In this document: one piece after another, positions 1 through 6,203 of the stretch
Layout: each line of letters opens with the position of its first letter
Numbering within the stretch: the stretch's first letter is position 1
Source of the DNA: JBFGRM01 sp041563675
Lineage (GTDB): Bacteria; Nitrospirota; Nitrospiria; Nitrospirales; Nitrospiraceae
Direction of reading: 5' to 3'
Assembly: GCA_041563675.1 (NCBI GenBank)
Contig: JBFGRM010000132.1
Coordinates: forward strand, 1-7,063
DNA length: 7,063 nt
Made by a program: the position numbers and the translations under genes
Notes under the pieces: generated by a model
What the model saw: only the letters and a program-made list of their open reading frames with translations
Told to the model about the DNA's origin: nothing
Database searches by the model: none

Positions 1-57
1 CGCGGCCTTCTGCCCGGCAGGGCCGCTGCCTATGACAATCAAATCGTATTCGATCAT
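1..57 (-). CDS. sthA: Soluble (Si-specific) NAD(P)+ transhydrogenase, N-terminal fragment cut by the window edge
   Basis: Only the first 19 codons are present; the gene runs off the left edge. The visible peptide, MIEYDLIVIGSGPAGQKAA, is the first beta-strand and glycine-rich turn of an FAD-binding Rossmann fold, with Gly-Ser-Gly-Pro-Ala-Gly at residues 10-15. In flavoprotein disulfide-reductase families, this start followed by Gln-Lys-Ala-Ala is characteristic of soluble pyridine nucleotide transhydrogenase. That cytosolic flavoenzyme transfers hydride between NADPH and NAD+. The ATG at 57 is chosen because the conserved fold begins at once; no Shine-Dalgarno is visible upstream. A short ORF (54-92) ends in an ATGA overlap with this start, so translation may be coupled. 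Other disulfide reductases, such as dihydrolipoamide dehydrogenase or mercuric reductase, remain possible because the redox-active cysteines lie outside the window. Confidence 0.72.
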   Translation of the reverse strand, partial: MIEYDLIVIGSGPAGQKAA

Positions 58-92
58 TGGTCTACACGGGGTGGGGGGACGGGTGGCTTCAT
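54..92 (-). other. Possible proline-rich leader mini-ORF overlapping the sthA start
   Basis: An ATG at 92 opens a 12-codon reading frame, MKPPVPPPRVDQ. Its TGA stop (56-54) overlaps the ATG of the flavoprotein gene (57-55) in an ATGA arrangement. The peptide holds Pro-Pro and Pro-Pro-Pro, sequences known to slow ribosomes unless elongation factor P assists. The downstream gene has no visible Shine-Dalgarno of its own, which makes coupling attractive. The mini-ORF has no strong Shine-Dalgarno either and the frame stays open further upstream, so it may be chance. Confidence 0.25.
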
Positions 93-353
93 GCTGGCGA
101 CCACTGTAGCGTCAAGCAGGCCAGTTCCAAAGCAAATTCTCGCGACAAGGCAGTGTAGCCGGGTCTTCTCTCTCGGTAAGGGAGACCGGGAAATTGCCCC
201 GCGTGTACGTGGAGGGTAGGTGGCGGAGGTTGGATGAGGGACGAGCTCGCAAAACCGTCGCGCTCCCTCCCGTCGAGGATCAGTCACGGAAGGGCGCGAG
301 AGATCGGCGTTTGTTGACTGGAGAGAATCTTTAAGCGCGCAGGTCGAGGCTCG

Positions 354-641
354 TCAGGACTTGCGCGGCCTGCCGCGCTTCCGGGGTCGTCCCGCGCGAC
401 GGGCGACTTTGCGCGGCCTGCCGGGGGGGCGGCCACGGCGGCCACGCCGCCGTCCACGTTTGCCTCCACCGCCGCCCGCCGGTGCGCTCACCACCTTGTA
501 GCCGATCTTCGAGAGCATGCCGTTCAGCAGCTTGACGAGCCCTTTCTCTTTCACCAACAAGGCTCGCTTCTCGGCCAGCAGTGCGCGGACCGACTTCGCC
601 AAGGCCTCGGCGCGCGCGGATCTTTTCCGTCGTCGTTTCAT
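354..641 (-). CDS. Small basic AT-hook-like DNA-binding protein, probable nucleoid-associated protein (95 aa)
   Basis: This is a very basic 95-residue protein. Residues 1-10 are an Arg/Lys-rich tail. Residues 11-41 are an Ala/Leu/Lys/Glu-rich stretch likely to form a helix or short coiled coil. Residues 42-51 (MLSKIGYKVV) are followed by a Gly-rich linker (56-60). The C-terminus (61-95) is Arg/Lys/Gly/Pro with four Gly-Arg-Pro cores at 70-72, 74-76, 84-86 and 90-92. Gly-Arg-Pro flanked by Arg/Lys is the AT-hook, which binds the minor groove of AT-rich DNA. A role in chromosome architecture or transcription is inferred from this. The ATG at 641 is chosen because AGGGAG sits about 7 bases upstream; the frame is open to 791, but the extra part has no ribosome site and does not look coding. 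It could instead be a histone H1-like protein. Confidence 0.72.
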   Translation of the reverse strand: MKRRRKRSARAEALAKSVRALLAEKRALLVKEKGLVKLLNGMLSKIGYKVVSAPAGGGGGKRGRRRGRRGRPPGRPRKVARRAGRPRKRGRPRKS

Positions 642-1385
642 GGTCGTCTCCCTTGGTGTCTGTGCGCGCCGGCAGCGGTGGGACCGGTGTGCTCCGACGC
701 CAAGACTGGATGATCGACGAGACCGCTCACGCTCGTCTGACGTAGCTGCCTCGAGGACTGCGAGGGTAATTGTGTGTGCAGATGATGTCAAGGCTCTCCG
801 CGCGTGTTTTGACGTTCTTTATGCTGAATTTATCGATTGCCTGCATGCTGCATCGTTTTTCGGGAGGCAAAAAACTTTTCGAATAAAAATGGTGGGAGGG
901 GAAGAGAAGCCAAAGAACAGTGTATGAGATCGCAGACAGTGCCGAGCTCGCACGGGTCGTGACCTACCATATCTCGTGGCGCCGGGCGATCCACTTCAAT
1001 GCTCATCATTTGTGCAATTCGGTGAAGGGGTCGGTGCCGCAGGCGATCGAGCGTCGCGCGGCAAGGTATGAACAGTGTTATCCACAGAAGTTGGGGAATC
1101 ATCATCACTCGACGCGCGCGCATCGGTATGGTACAAAGCAGAGGATCGCGAAGTTTCGTTTCCCCACGCACCAGCATCCCTCCAATGTCTTGCCGGCCGG
1201 GGCATCTCGCATAGGGATGGGTCCTGGGTTTGTGTATCCGGTGGAAATCTGCGCGACGAGTGGCGTCGCGTGATCCCGCGGCGCTCACATGTGGTAGACG
1301 CGTCGGTTGGGGTGGGCCATCTTCTCGACGCGTGTGATGGCGTCGCGCTCTACAGAAACCAGTCTCGAACCATGAGGGAGCACCG
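642..1385. other. 744-bp stretch with no convincing gene
   Basis: Both strands have open frames here, for example minus 830-1459 and plus 920-1273. They overlap one another, lack good ribosome sites and have His/Arg/Pro-heavy translations without recognisable domains, so I do not call them. The stretch holds the AT-hook promoter near 763-791, an A/T-rich segment at about 810-895, one exact DnaA-box sequence (TTATCCACA, 1078-1086), and short direct repeats just before the pentapeptide gene: GACGCGT at 1297 and 1327, and TGGCGTCGCG at 1261 and 1338. I recognised no structured RNA such as tmRNA, RNase P RNA or SRP RNA. Confidence 0.5.
763..791 (-). promoter_or_regulatory. Putative sigma70 promoter of the AT-hook gene
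   Basis: On the minus strand a perfect TTGACA (791-786) is followed after 17 bases by TACCCT (768-763), which matches TATAAT at only three positions. The flank upstream of the -35 (792-880) is clearly richer in A/T than the surroundings. Transcription would start near 756, leaving a leader of about 115 bases before the ATG at 641. Confidence 0.42.
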
Positions 1386-2822
1386 ATGAAGATCATGCAG
1401 GGGGTTGGAGTGTTGACCTTGTGGACTGTGCTGATCGCGGTCCTCTGGTCGGGCGTCATACAGGCTATCGCATCCGACCAGGCCCGGGCAGCGGAGATCG
1501 ACGCCTGTAAGGGGCCCTACAAGGGTCGGAGTCTGTCGGCTGCTGAGCTCAAGGCCGTTCTGCTGGCGCATCGACGCTGGCTTCAAAACAGTTCGGTGCC
1601 CTCGACAGAGCGGGCGGACCTCTGTGAAGCCGACCTCCGCGGTGCGAACTTGCGCGGGGTGGACTTGGAGCGCGCCCGTCTCCGCGGCATTCAGCTCGAG
1701 AAGGCGGATCTCCGCGGGGCGACGCTCATTGACGCGGACTTGTACGGCGCCGATCTTCAACAGACGCGATTGGCCGATGTCGACGCAAGCGGAGCGGATC
1801 TCCGCAGGGCGAACCTCGCTCAAGCATCGGCGCCCGGCGCCGCCTTCTACGAATCCATCCTCTATCGGGCTTACATGAAACAGGCTGATCTAAAGGAAGC
1901 CAATTTCGAGCGGGCGGACCTCTCCGGGGCAAACCTGACCGGCGCCGATCTGACCGATGCCGACCTGGTGGACGCGCACCTGTACGGCACGAACCTGACA
2001 GGAGCGAATCTCTCTCGGCTTGAGGCCATTGATTCGGACATGCGAAAGGCGCGCCTGGTCAAGGCCACGCTGCGAGAAGCGAATCTCCAGGGGGCCGATC
2101 TGTCCCAAGCGCGGCTGGACGGTGCGCAGCTCAGCCACGCGCACCTGCACGCCGCGGTTCTCCAGGATGCGAGCTTGGTGAAGGCCGACTTGACGGAGGC
2201 GGTGCTCGCGCAGGCCGATTTATGGGGTGCCGTCCTGACGGACGCCACCCTTCGAGGTGTGGTGCTCTTTGGCGCCAACCTCGAACGGGCGAACCTGTCA
2301 CGGGCCGACCTGACGGCCGCCGATCTTCGCATGGCGATCCTGTTCCAGGCCAACGTCAAACACGCAATTCTCCGCGGTGCGGCGTTGCAGCGCAGCGTGA
2401 TGAGCAAGGCGCAGTTCACCGGTGCGGATCTCCGCGGGGCGGTGTTGGAGGAAGCCTATCTGCCGAAAACCAACCTTGAGAGGGCGAACCTGTCAAACGC
2501 AAACCTGCGGTGGGCAAACCTCGTCGGGAGCGACCTGCGGGGGGCCAAGCTGGAGGGGTGCAATCTGGTGTCGGCGAACCTGCAGGAGGCCCGCTTGGAG
2601 GGCGCGATCCTCACCGCCGCGAGATTGGTCGGGGCAAATCTTGAGAATGCCACGCTGGTTGGCGCCACGCTGACGCAGGCGGATCTCTACCAGGCGAGGC
2701 TCGAAGGGGCCGATCTCGAGCGTGTCTCGGGATTGACCCAGCCGCAGGTCGACAAGGCCTGTGTTGAGGGGAACACCCGGCTGCCTCGCGGGCTCACACG
2801 TCCTGCCGCTTGTCGCACATGA
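1386..2822 (+). CDS. Exported pentapeptide-repeat protein with 74 tandem repeats (478 aa)
   Basis: The start is ATG 1386, with GAGGGAG five bases upstream. Residues 1-35 form a Sec signal: short basic start, hydrophobic core at 7-28, likely cleavage after Ala-Arg-Ala (33-35), so the mature protein is probably periplasmic or outside the cell. Residues 36-76 include a helical cap (SAAELKAVLLAHRRWLQ) like those before the repeats in many family members. From 77 to 446 the chain reads as 74 consecutive pentapeptides of the A(D/N)LxG type with no break in register. That predicts a right-handed quadrilateral beta-helix of about 18 coils. The C-terminal cap (GLTQPQVDKACVEGNTRLPRGL) also resembles known members. 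Known family members include DNA-gyrase-mimicking MfpA/Qnr, but those are cytosolic, so that function is unlikely. The true role is unknown: structural, adhesive or protein-binding are all possible. Confidence 0.9.
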   Translation: MKIMQGVGVLTLWTVLIAVLWSGVIQAIASDQARAAEIDACKGPYKGRSLSAAELKAVLLAHRRWLQNSSVPSTERADLCEADLRGANLRGVDLERARLRGIQLEKADLRGATLIDADLYGADLQQTRLADVDASGADLRRANLAQASAPGAAFYESILYRAYMKQADLKEANFERADLSGANLTGADLTDADLVDAHLYGTNLTGANLSRLEAIDSDMRKARLVKATLREANLQGADLSQARLDGAQLSHAHLHAAVLQDASLVKADLTEAVLAQADLWGAVLTDATLRGVVLFGANLERANLSRADLTAADLRMAILFQANVKHAILRGAALQRSVMSKAQFTGADLRGAVLEEAYLPKTNLERANLSNANLRWANLVGSDLRGAKLEGCNLVSANLQEARLEGAILTAARLVGANLENATLVGATLTQADLYQARLEGADLERVSGLTQPQVDKACVEGNTRLPRGLTRPAACRT

Positions 2823-2839
2823 CGGCCGGTCGTCTGGAT

Positions 2840-2855
2840 GCGTCGAAATCGACGC
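2840..2855 (+). repeat. Short hairpin just after the pentapeptide gene
   Basis: GCGTCG and CGACGC form a perfect 6-bp stem around an AAAT loop, 18 bases after the pentapeptide stop codon. A larger alternative pairs GCCGG (2824-2828) with the CCGGC that follows the stem. No T-tract follows, so it is not a standard intrinsic terminator, although it could stabilise the 3' end of the message. Confidence 0.3.
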
Positions 2856-2964
2856 CGGCCCCGTCCGCAAGGGGCTTGCAGGTCTTCGTCTTGACGGGGG
2901 GAGTGAGGGCCCCGTGGGGTGATGAAAGGGTCACAAAGAGGGGGCGGCCGAATTTCAAAAAGAA

Positions 2965-2994
2965 TTGGCGAATTTCCAGGGTCTTGGGGATAAT
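2965..2994 (+). promoter_or_regulatory. Sigma70-like promoter of the response regulator
   Basis: TTGGCG (2965-2970) and GATAAT (2989-2994) are separated by 18 bases; the -10 box matches five of six consensus positions and the -35 box four of six. Transcription would begin near 3001, giving a leader of roughly 65 bases to the ATG at 3068. This supports the short form of the response regulator, transcribed apart from the pentapeptide gene. Confidence 0.5.
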
Positions 2995-3067
2995 GAGCCC
3001 AGGTCAAAGCCGGTGGTGTCTCCATGGACGCTATCGGGACGGAATGGCCGCAACCTGGAGTGAAGTT

Positions 3068-3430
3068 ATGGCAACCATTCTCGTGATCGATGACGAGCCG
3101 CAGGTCCGGTCGCTTCTCAACCAGGCCTTGACGGGGGCCGGCTACAAGGTCGTGGAGGCCAGCAATGGCCGCGAAGGGTTGGACCGCTATCGCGAAAAGC
3201 CGACCGACCTTGTCATTACGGACATTCTGATGCCCGATGAGGACGGCCTGGAAGCGACCCTCGAGCTCACCCGTGAATATCCGGAGGCCCGCATCATTGC
3301 GATTACCGGGGGAAGCGGGGATCGCAATTTTCTCGATGTGGCCAAATTGTTCGGCGCGCGCCGAACGCTGTCAAAGCCGTTTGAGCTGGATCGGTTGCTC
3401 GGGGCAGTCAAGGAAGAGTTGAAGGTCTAG
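3068..3430 (+). CDS. Single-domain (CheY-type) response regulator, 120 aa
   Basis: A stand-alone receiver domain with no output domain. The signature residues are all present: acidic pair Asp8-Asp9, phospho-acceptor Asp52 in LVITDILMP, Thr80 on beta-4 and Lys103 in the SKPF motif on beta-5. A histidine kinase, not in this window, would phosphorylate Asp52, and the protein would then act by binding a partner in the cytoplasm. After Thr80 comes Gly-Gly-Ser-Gly-Asp, a variant of the more common Ser/Thr-Gly loop seen in receiver-only proteins of environmental Gram-negatives. ATG 3068 is chosen because GGAG lies about 7 bases upstream, the fold starts at residue 3 and a promoter sits near 2965-2994. 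The frame is open back to an ATG at 2819 that overlaps the pentapeptide stop; that 83-residue extension does not look like protein. Confidence 0.93.
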   Translation: MATILVIDDEPQVRSLLNQALTGAGYKVVEASNGREGLDRYREKPTDLVITDILMPDEDGLEATLELTREYPEARIIAITGGSGDRNFLDVAKLFGARRTLSKPFELDRLLGAVKEELKV

Positions 3431-3640
3431 CCGAACCGGGAGTTCGCCTGTTCTCAGACGGTCCGCGTCTTCCGGGGCCGGGCCTTGCACGCGGCTGGAC
3501 CCTGCGGAGATCTCGGAAAGCCGAAACGTTCGCGTCGCCCTCCTTCGCCTGTCTCATCCAAACTTCTCACAGGTTTCCCCACATCCGCCTGGTTCTCCCC
3601 CACGTGGCGATTTCCCGGCACGTCGGGTGGCGCTGCGGGC

Positions 3641-3799
3641 TCATGCGGCCTTCTTGCTGCTCTCGGGAATCTGGGTCGGCAAATCCTGCTCGTCGATGCG
3701 TTCGGCGGGTACACGTTTCGCGTCCGCGGCCAGCCCCATGATCAGGAGCCCCATCGCGGCAACGAAGTAGCACGTGATCATCACGATTCCCCAGGCCAT
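3641..3799 (-). CDS. Single-pass membrane microprotein with hydrophilic tail (52 aa)
   Basis: The ATG at 3799 lies two bases after the stop of the upstream 29-aa gene, with GAGGG seven bases before it inside the end of that gene, so the pair is read as a translationally linked operon. Residues 3-25 (WGIVMITCYFVAAMGLLIMG and following) form one transmembrane helix. Asp-Ala-Lys-Arg follows and then a polar tail to residue 52 (VPAERIDEQDLPTQIPESSK) that is probably cytoplasmic by the positive-inside rule. I do not recognise a family. Possibilities are an accessory subunit of a transporter or oxidase, or a membrane-anchored interaction peptide. The coding call rests on two well-placed ribosome sites, two matching hydrophobic segments and the two-base gap. 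Confidence 0.68.
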   Translation of the reverse strand: MAWGIVMITCYFVAAMGLLIMGLAADAKRVPAERIDEQDLPTQIPESSKKAA

Positions 3800-3801
3800 G
3801 G

Positions 3802-3891
3802 CTAGGCCCTCTTTTCCTTCCAGATGATGTGGATCCCCACGACTACCCCGACGAAGATGAGACCGCCGATTGTGAACAGTGCGAGTTCCAT
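3802..3891 (-). CDS. Single-pass membrane microprotein (29 aa)
   Basis: The start is ATG 3891, with a strong GAGGTGA Shine-Dalgarno five bases upstream. The peptide, MELALFTIGG followed by LIFVGVVVGIHIIWKEKRA, is one transmembrane helix (about residues 3-24) ended by Trp-Lys-Glu-Lys-Arg, which predicts an inside C-terminus. In size and shape it resembles known microprotein subunits such as KdpF (29 aa) or CydX, but no kdp or cyd gene is nearby and the sequence itself is not one I recognise. It is the first gene of a pair with the 52-aa membrane protein that starts two bases after its stop. The frame is open far upstream, but the ribosome site fixes this start. Confidence 0.66.
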   Translation of the reverse strand: MELALFTIGGLIFVGVVVGIHIIWKEKRA

Positions 3892-4296
3892 GTCGTCACC
3901 TCGTTGTGATGCGAGAGAGCGCGGACCTTCGTCTGGTTTTGAATAGAGCAACCAGTGTGCCGTCCGTAGACCGGCGCGGCTTGGGATCTCGAAGTTAACG
4001 CCATCCTGTTGATTTTCCGCGGGAAGTCTTATATGTAGTGGGCCCGTGAGAACGCGTGGTAGGTCCCGATGCCTGGCGGCCCCGATCGCGTAGCTGACTA
4101 CCTCGTTGACAGCTCCAGGCTCGAGGGACAGTCGCGAGCACGATCTGCACGGTATTCGCGGGTCAGGCCGATCGTGCGCGAGGGTTGTCCACGCTTTTGA
4201 CAGTCGGTGGTCACCCCGCCGGCATCCCGCGGGAGCTCGGATCGCCGTGCCGGTGAAGGGTTTCATGTCAGGGATCGGACGGGAGTCGTGCCGCTG
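3892..4296. other. 405-bp divergent intergenic region between the microprotein pair and glnS
   Basis: No convincing gene is visible on either strand. The region must hold the promoters of the leftward microprotein operon and of glnS. An A/T-rich island at about 4005-4037 contains the best candidates, including a TATATG/CATATA core readable on either strand. The rest is GC-rich without a T-tracted hairpin. A 10-codon mini-ORF at 4266-4297 abuts glnS. Confidence 0.45.
4009..4037 (+). promoter_or_regulatory. Candidate promoter upstream of glnS, with a small palindrome in the spacer
   Basis: TTGATT (4009-4014) lies 17 bases before TATGTA (4032-4037), with an overlapping TATATG at 4030. The spacer contains the inverted repeat TTCC-GCG-GGAA (4015-4025). 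If used, it would give glnS a leader of about 250 bases. The boxes are only fair matches. Confidence 0.28.
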
Positions 4297-4297
4297 A
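4266..4297 (+). other. Possible 10-codon leader ORF abutting glnS
   Basis: ATG 4266, preceded by GAAGGG at a spacing of four bases, opens MSGIGRESCR. Its TGA (4295-4297) shares its A with the glnS ATG, a TGATG junction of the kind used for translational coupling. The Shine-Dalgarno that could serve glnS, GGGAG at 4281-4285, is 11 bases away, longer than usual. The mini-ORF may therefore deliver ribosomes to glnS, but it is short enough to arise by chance. Confidence 0.28.
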
Positions 4298-6018
4298 TGA
4301 GTCAATCCGAAGACAGGCCTCAATCGGATTTTATTCGGGCCATCATGGCGCAGGATGTTGCGAGCGGGAAGCATGGCGGTCGTGTGGCCACGCGGTTTCC
4401 GCCCGAGCCGAACGGATACCTCCACATCGGGCATGCGAAATCGATCTGCTTGAATTTCGGCGTGGCCCTCGAGTTCGGCGGATCCTGCAATCTTCGATTT
4501 GACGATACCAACCCGACCAAGGAAAGCGAGGAATACGCCGAAGCGATCAAAACCGATGTGCGATGGTTGGGTTTCGATTGGGGGGACCGCCTCTACTACG
4601 CGTCCGATTACTTCGAGCGCCTCTACGGCTGTGCGGTTGAGCTGATCGGAAAGGGCAAGGCGTATGTCGACAGCCTGAGCGCTCAGGAGATCCGGCAGCA
4701 TCGGGGCACGCTGACGGAGCCCGGAAAGGACAGCCCTCATCGAAGCCGATCCGTTGACGAAAACCTCGAGCTGTTCGCGCGGATGCGGGGGGGTGACTTC
4801 GAAGAGGGCGCCCATGTGCTGCGGGCCAAGATCGACATGGCGTCACCCAACATCAACCTTCGTGATCCGACGCTCTACCGCATTCGCCGTGCGGCGCACC
4901 ACCGGACCGGCGACCGCTGGTGTATCTATCCGACGTATGATTTCGCGCACCCAATCTCGGACGCACTCGAGCGGATCACGCATTCCCTCTGCACGCTGGA
5001 GTTCGAGGATCACCGCCCGCTGTACGACTGGCTCCTCGACAACCTGGACGTCCCGTCCCACCCGCAGCAGATCGAATTCGCGAGGCTCAACCTCACCCAC
5101 ACCGTCATGAGCAAGCGCAAGCTCCTCGAGCTGGTGGAGCAGGGGCACGTGAGTGGGTGGGATGATCCGCGCCTGCCGACGCTGATGGGATTACGACGTC
5201 GCGGCTACACGCCCGAGGCGATCAGAACGTTTTGTGAGCATATCGGCGTCTCGAAGAGGGATTCCGTGGTGGAGATGGCGTTGCTCGAGCATTTCATCAG
5301 GGAGGACCTGAACCGGCGCGCCGCCCGGGTGATGGCCGTTCTCCAGCCTCTTCGGGTGGTGATCGAGAACTATCCCGATGGCCGCGTGGAGGAGGTGGAA
5401 GCCGTGAACAATCCGGAGGACCCCGGCATGGGCACGCGCAAGGTGCCGTTCTCGCGAGAGGTCTATATCGAGCGCGACGACTTCCGCGAGGTCCCCCCGA
5501 AAAAGTACTATCGGTTGGCACCGGGCCAGGAGGTGCGGCTGCGCTACGCCTACATTGTGAAATGCGTGGGTATGACCAAGGACCCCCGGACGGGCGAGGT
5601 CACGGAGGTGCGCTGCACCTATGATCCGGAGACGCGGAGCGGCGCTTCCCAATCCACCCGCAAGGTCAAGGGCACCATCCATTGGGTGTCGGCCGCCCAG
5701 GCGCTCGATGCCGAAGTCCGCCTCTACGAGCCGCTGCTCCTGGGCGAGGCGCCCGCGAAGGCGGGGGAAGCGGAGCAGGACGAGCGTTCCGCCCTCAACC
5801 CGGGCTCGCTCACACGGCTGACCGGATGCAAGGTCGAGCCGAGCCTGGCCGATGCCGCTTCGGGGGCGCGGTTTCAGTTCGAGCGCCAGGGGTACTTCTG
5901 TGTCGACACACGCGATTCCGTTCCGGCGAAGCCGGTCTTCAATCGCACCGTGCCGCTCCGCGACTCCTGGGCCAAGATCGAGAAAGCGCAGCAGAAGGGA
6001 ACGGCCGCGCCGACCTGA
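4297..6018 (+). CDS. glnS: Glutaminyl-tRNA synthetase (GlnRS), 573 aa
   Basis: This cytosolic class I aminoacyl-tRNA synthetase attaches glutamine to tRNA-Gln using ATP. The class I signatures are clear: the HIGH motif at residues 43-46 within RFPPEPNGYLHIGHAKS, and the KMSKS-type motif MSKRK at 271-275. Other stretches match the enzyme closely, for example CNLRFDDTNP, CIYPTYDF, ITHSLCTLEF, GLRRRGYT and, near the C-terminus, GYFCVDTRDS with KPVFNRTVPLRDSWAKIE. So the catalytic core and both anticodon-binding beta-barrels are present. Length is close to the 554 aa of the E. coli enzyme; the excess is an Ala/Glu-rich insert around residues 486-500. GlnRS rather than discriminating GluRS is indicated by the CNLRFDDTNP and PPEPNG forms. 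ATG 4297 is chosen from alignment with known N-termini; GTG 4288 is possible. A tRNA-Glu gene lies 185 bases downstream. Confidence 0.98.
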   Translation: MSQSEDRPQSDFIRAIMAQDVASGKHGGRVATRFPPEPNGYLHIGHAKSICLNFGVALEFGGSCNLRFDDTNPTKESEEYAEAIKTDVRWLGFDWGDRLYYASDYFERLYGCAVELIGKGKAYVDSLSAQEIRQHRGTLTEPGKDSPHRSRSVDENLELFARMRGGDFEEGAHVLRAKIDMASPNINLRDPTLYRIRRAAHHRTGDRWCIYPTYDFAHPISDALERITHSLCTLEFEDHRPLYDWLLDNLDVPSHPQQIEFARLNLTHTVMSKRKLLELVEQGHVSGWDDPRLPTLMGLRRRGYTPEAIRTFCEHIGVSKRDSVVEMALLEHFIREDLNRRAARVMAVLQPLRVVIENYPDGRVEEVEAVNNPEDPGMGTRKVPFSREVYIERDDFREVPPKKYYRLAPGQEVRLRYAYIVKCVGMTKDPRTGEVTEVRCTYDPETRSGASQSTRKVKGTIHWVSAAQALDAEVRLYEPLLLGEAPAKAGEAEQDERSALNPGSLTRLTGCKVEPSLADAASGARFQFERQGYFCVDTRDSVPAKPVFNRTVPLRDSWAKIEKAQQKGTAAPT

Positions 6019-6126
6019 GCGATGGTCAGGCGATGCTGCTGATGCCCTTCCCTGTCGACCGCATTCTTCGTAAGCGCTCAGATCTTCACGAGACCGCCGC
6101 GTCAGGGGCTGAGGCCCGGCTCGCGA

Positions 6127-6155
6127 TTGCAATCACCCCGGCCCTGTGGTAGCCT
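6127..6155 (+). promoter_or_regulatory. Candidate promoter of tRNA-Glu
   Basis: TTGCAA (6127-6132) and TAGCCT (6150-6155) are separated by 17 bases. Transcription would begin near 6162, leaving about 42 bases of 5' leader for RNase P to remove. The boxes match the consensus only partly. No terminator hairpin with a T-tract separates this from glnS, so read-through is also possible. Confidence 0.33.
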
Positions 6156-6203
6156 CAGCTTCCGCCCGTCAGTTATCTGCACCCATACCACAAAGGCTAT
6201 GCT

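Noticed and set aside
152..179. Possible minus-strand promoter for sthA (TTACCG, 16-base spacer, TACACT)
   Set aside because: The -35 matches the consensus at only three positions, and similar matches are expected by chance in a region this size.
159..189. Imperfect hairpin in the leader region of sthA
   Set aside because: The stem needs a bulge and several G-T pairs, and no T-tract follows on either strand, so I could not support it as a terminator or attenuator.
1078..1086. Exact DnaA box TTATCCACA, a possible replication origin
   Set aside because: Only one exact box is present, with no cluster of variants, no AT-rich unwinding region next to it and no dnaA, dnaN or gyrB nearby. A single 9-mer occurs by chance.
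920..1273. 117-codon plus-strand frame (starting GTG)
   Set aside because: No Shine-Dalgarno, and the translation is His/Arg-rich without recognisable motifs; treated as a random open frame in GC-rich DNA.
830..1459. 209-codon minus-strand frame in the gap before the pentapeptide gene
   Set aside because: It has no ribosome site or protein-like domain, overlaps other equally open frames and runs into the signal-peptide region of the pentapeptide gene.
1871..2419. 182-codon minus-strand frame within the pentapeptide gene
   Set aside because: Its Arg/Ser/Ala periodicity is the mirror of the pentapeptide codons in another frame.
3485..3805. 106-codon plus-strand frame after the response regulator
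   Set aside because: It overlaps the 52-aa microprotein on the other strand, lacks a Shine-Dalgarno and has no domain-like sequence.
3802..4815. 337-codon open frame on the minus strand across the glnS start
   Set aside because: Much of it is antisense to glnS, whose motifs are unmistakable. Only its last 29 codons, with their own Shine-Dalgarno, look like a gene.
5191..6132. 313-codon minus-strand frame opposite glnS
   Set aside because: It is antisense to the conserved GlnRS coding sequence and has no ribosome site; a codon-bias shadow.
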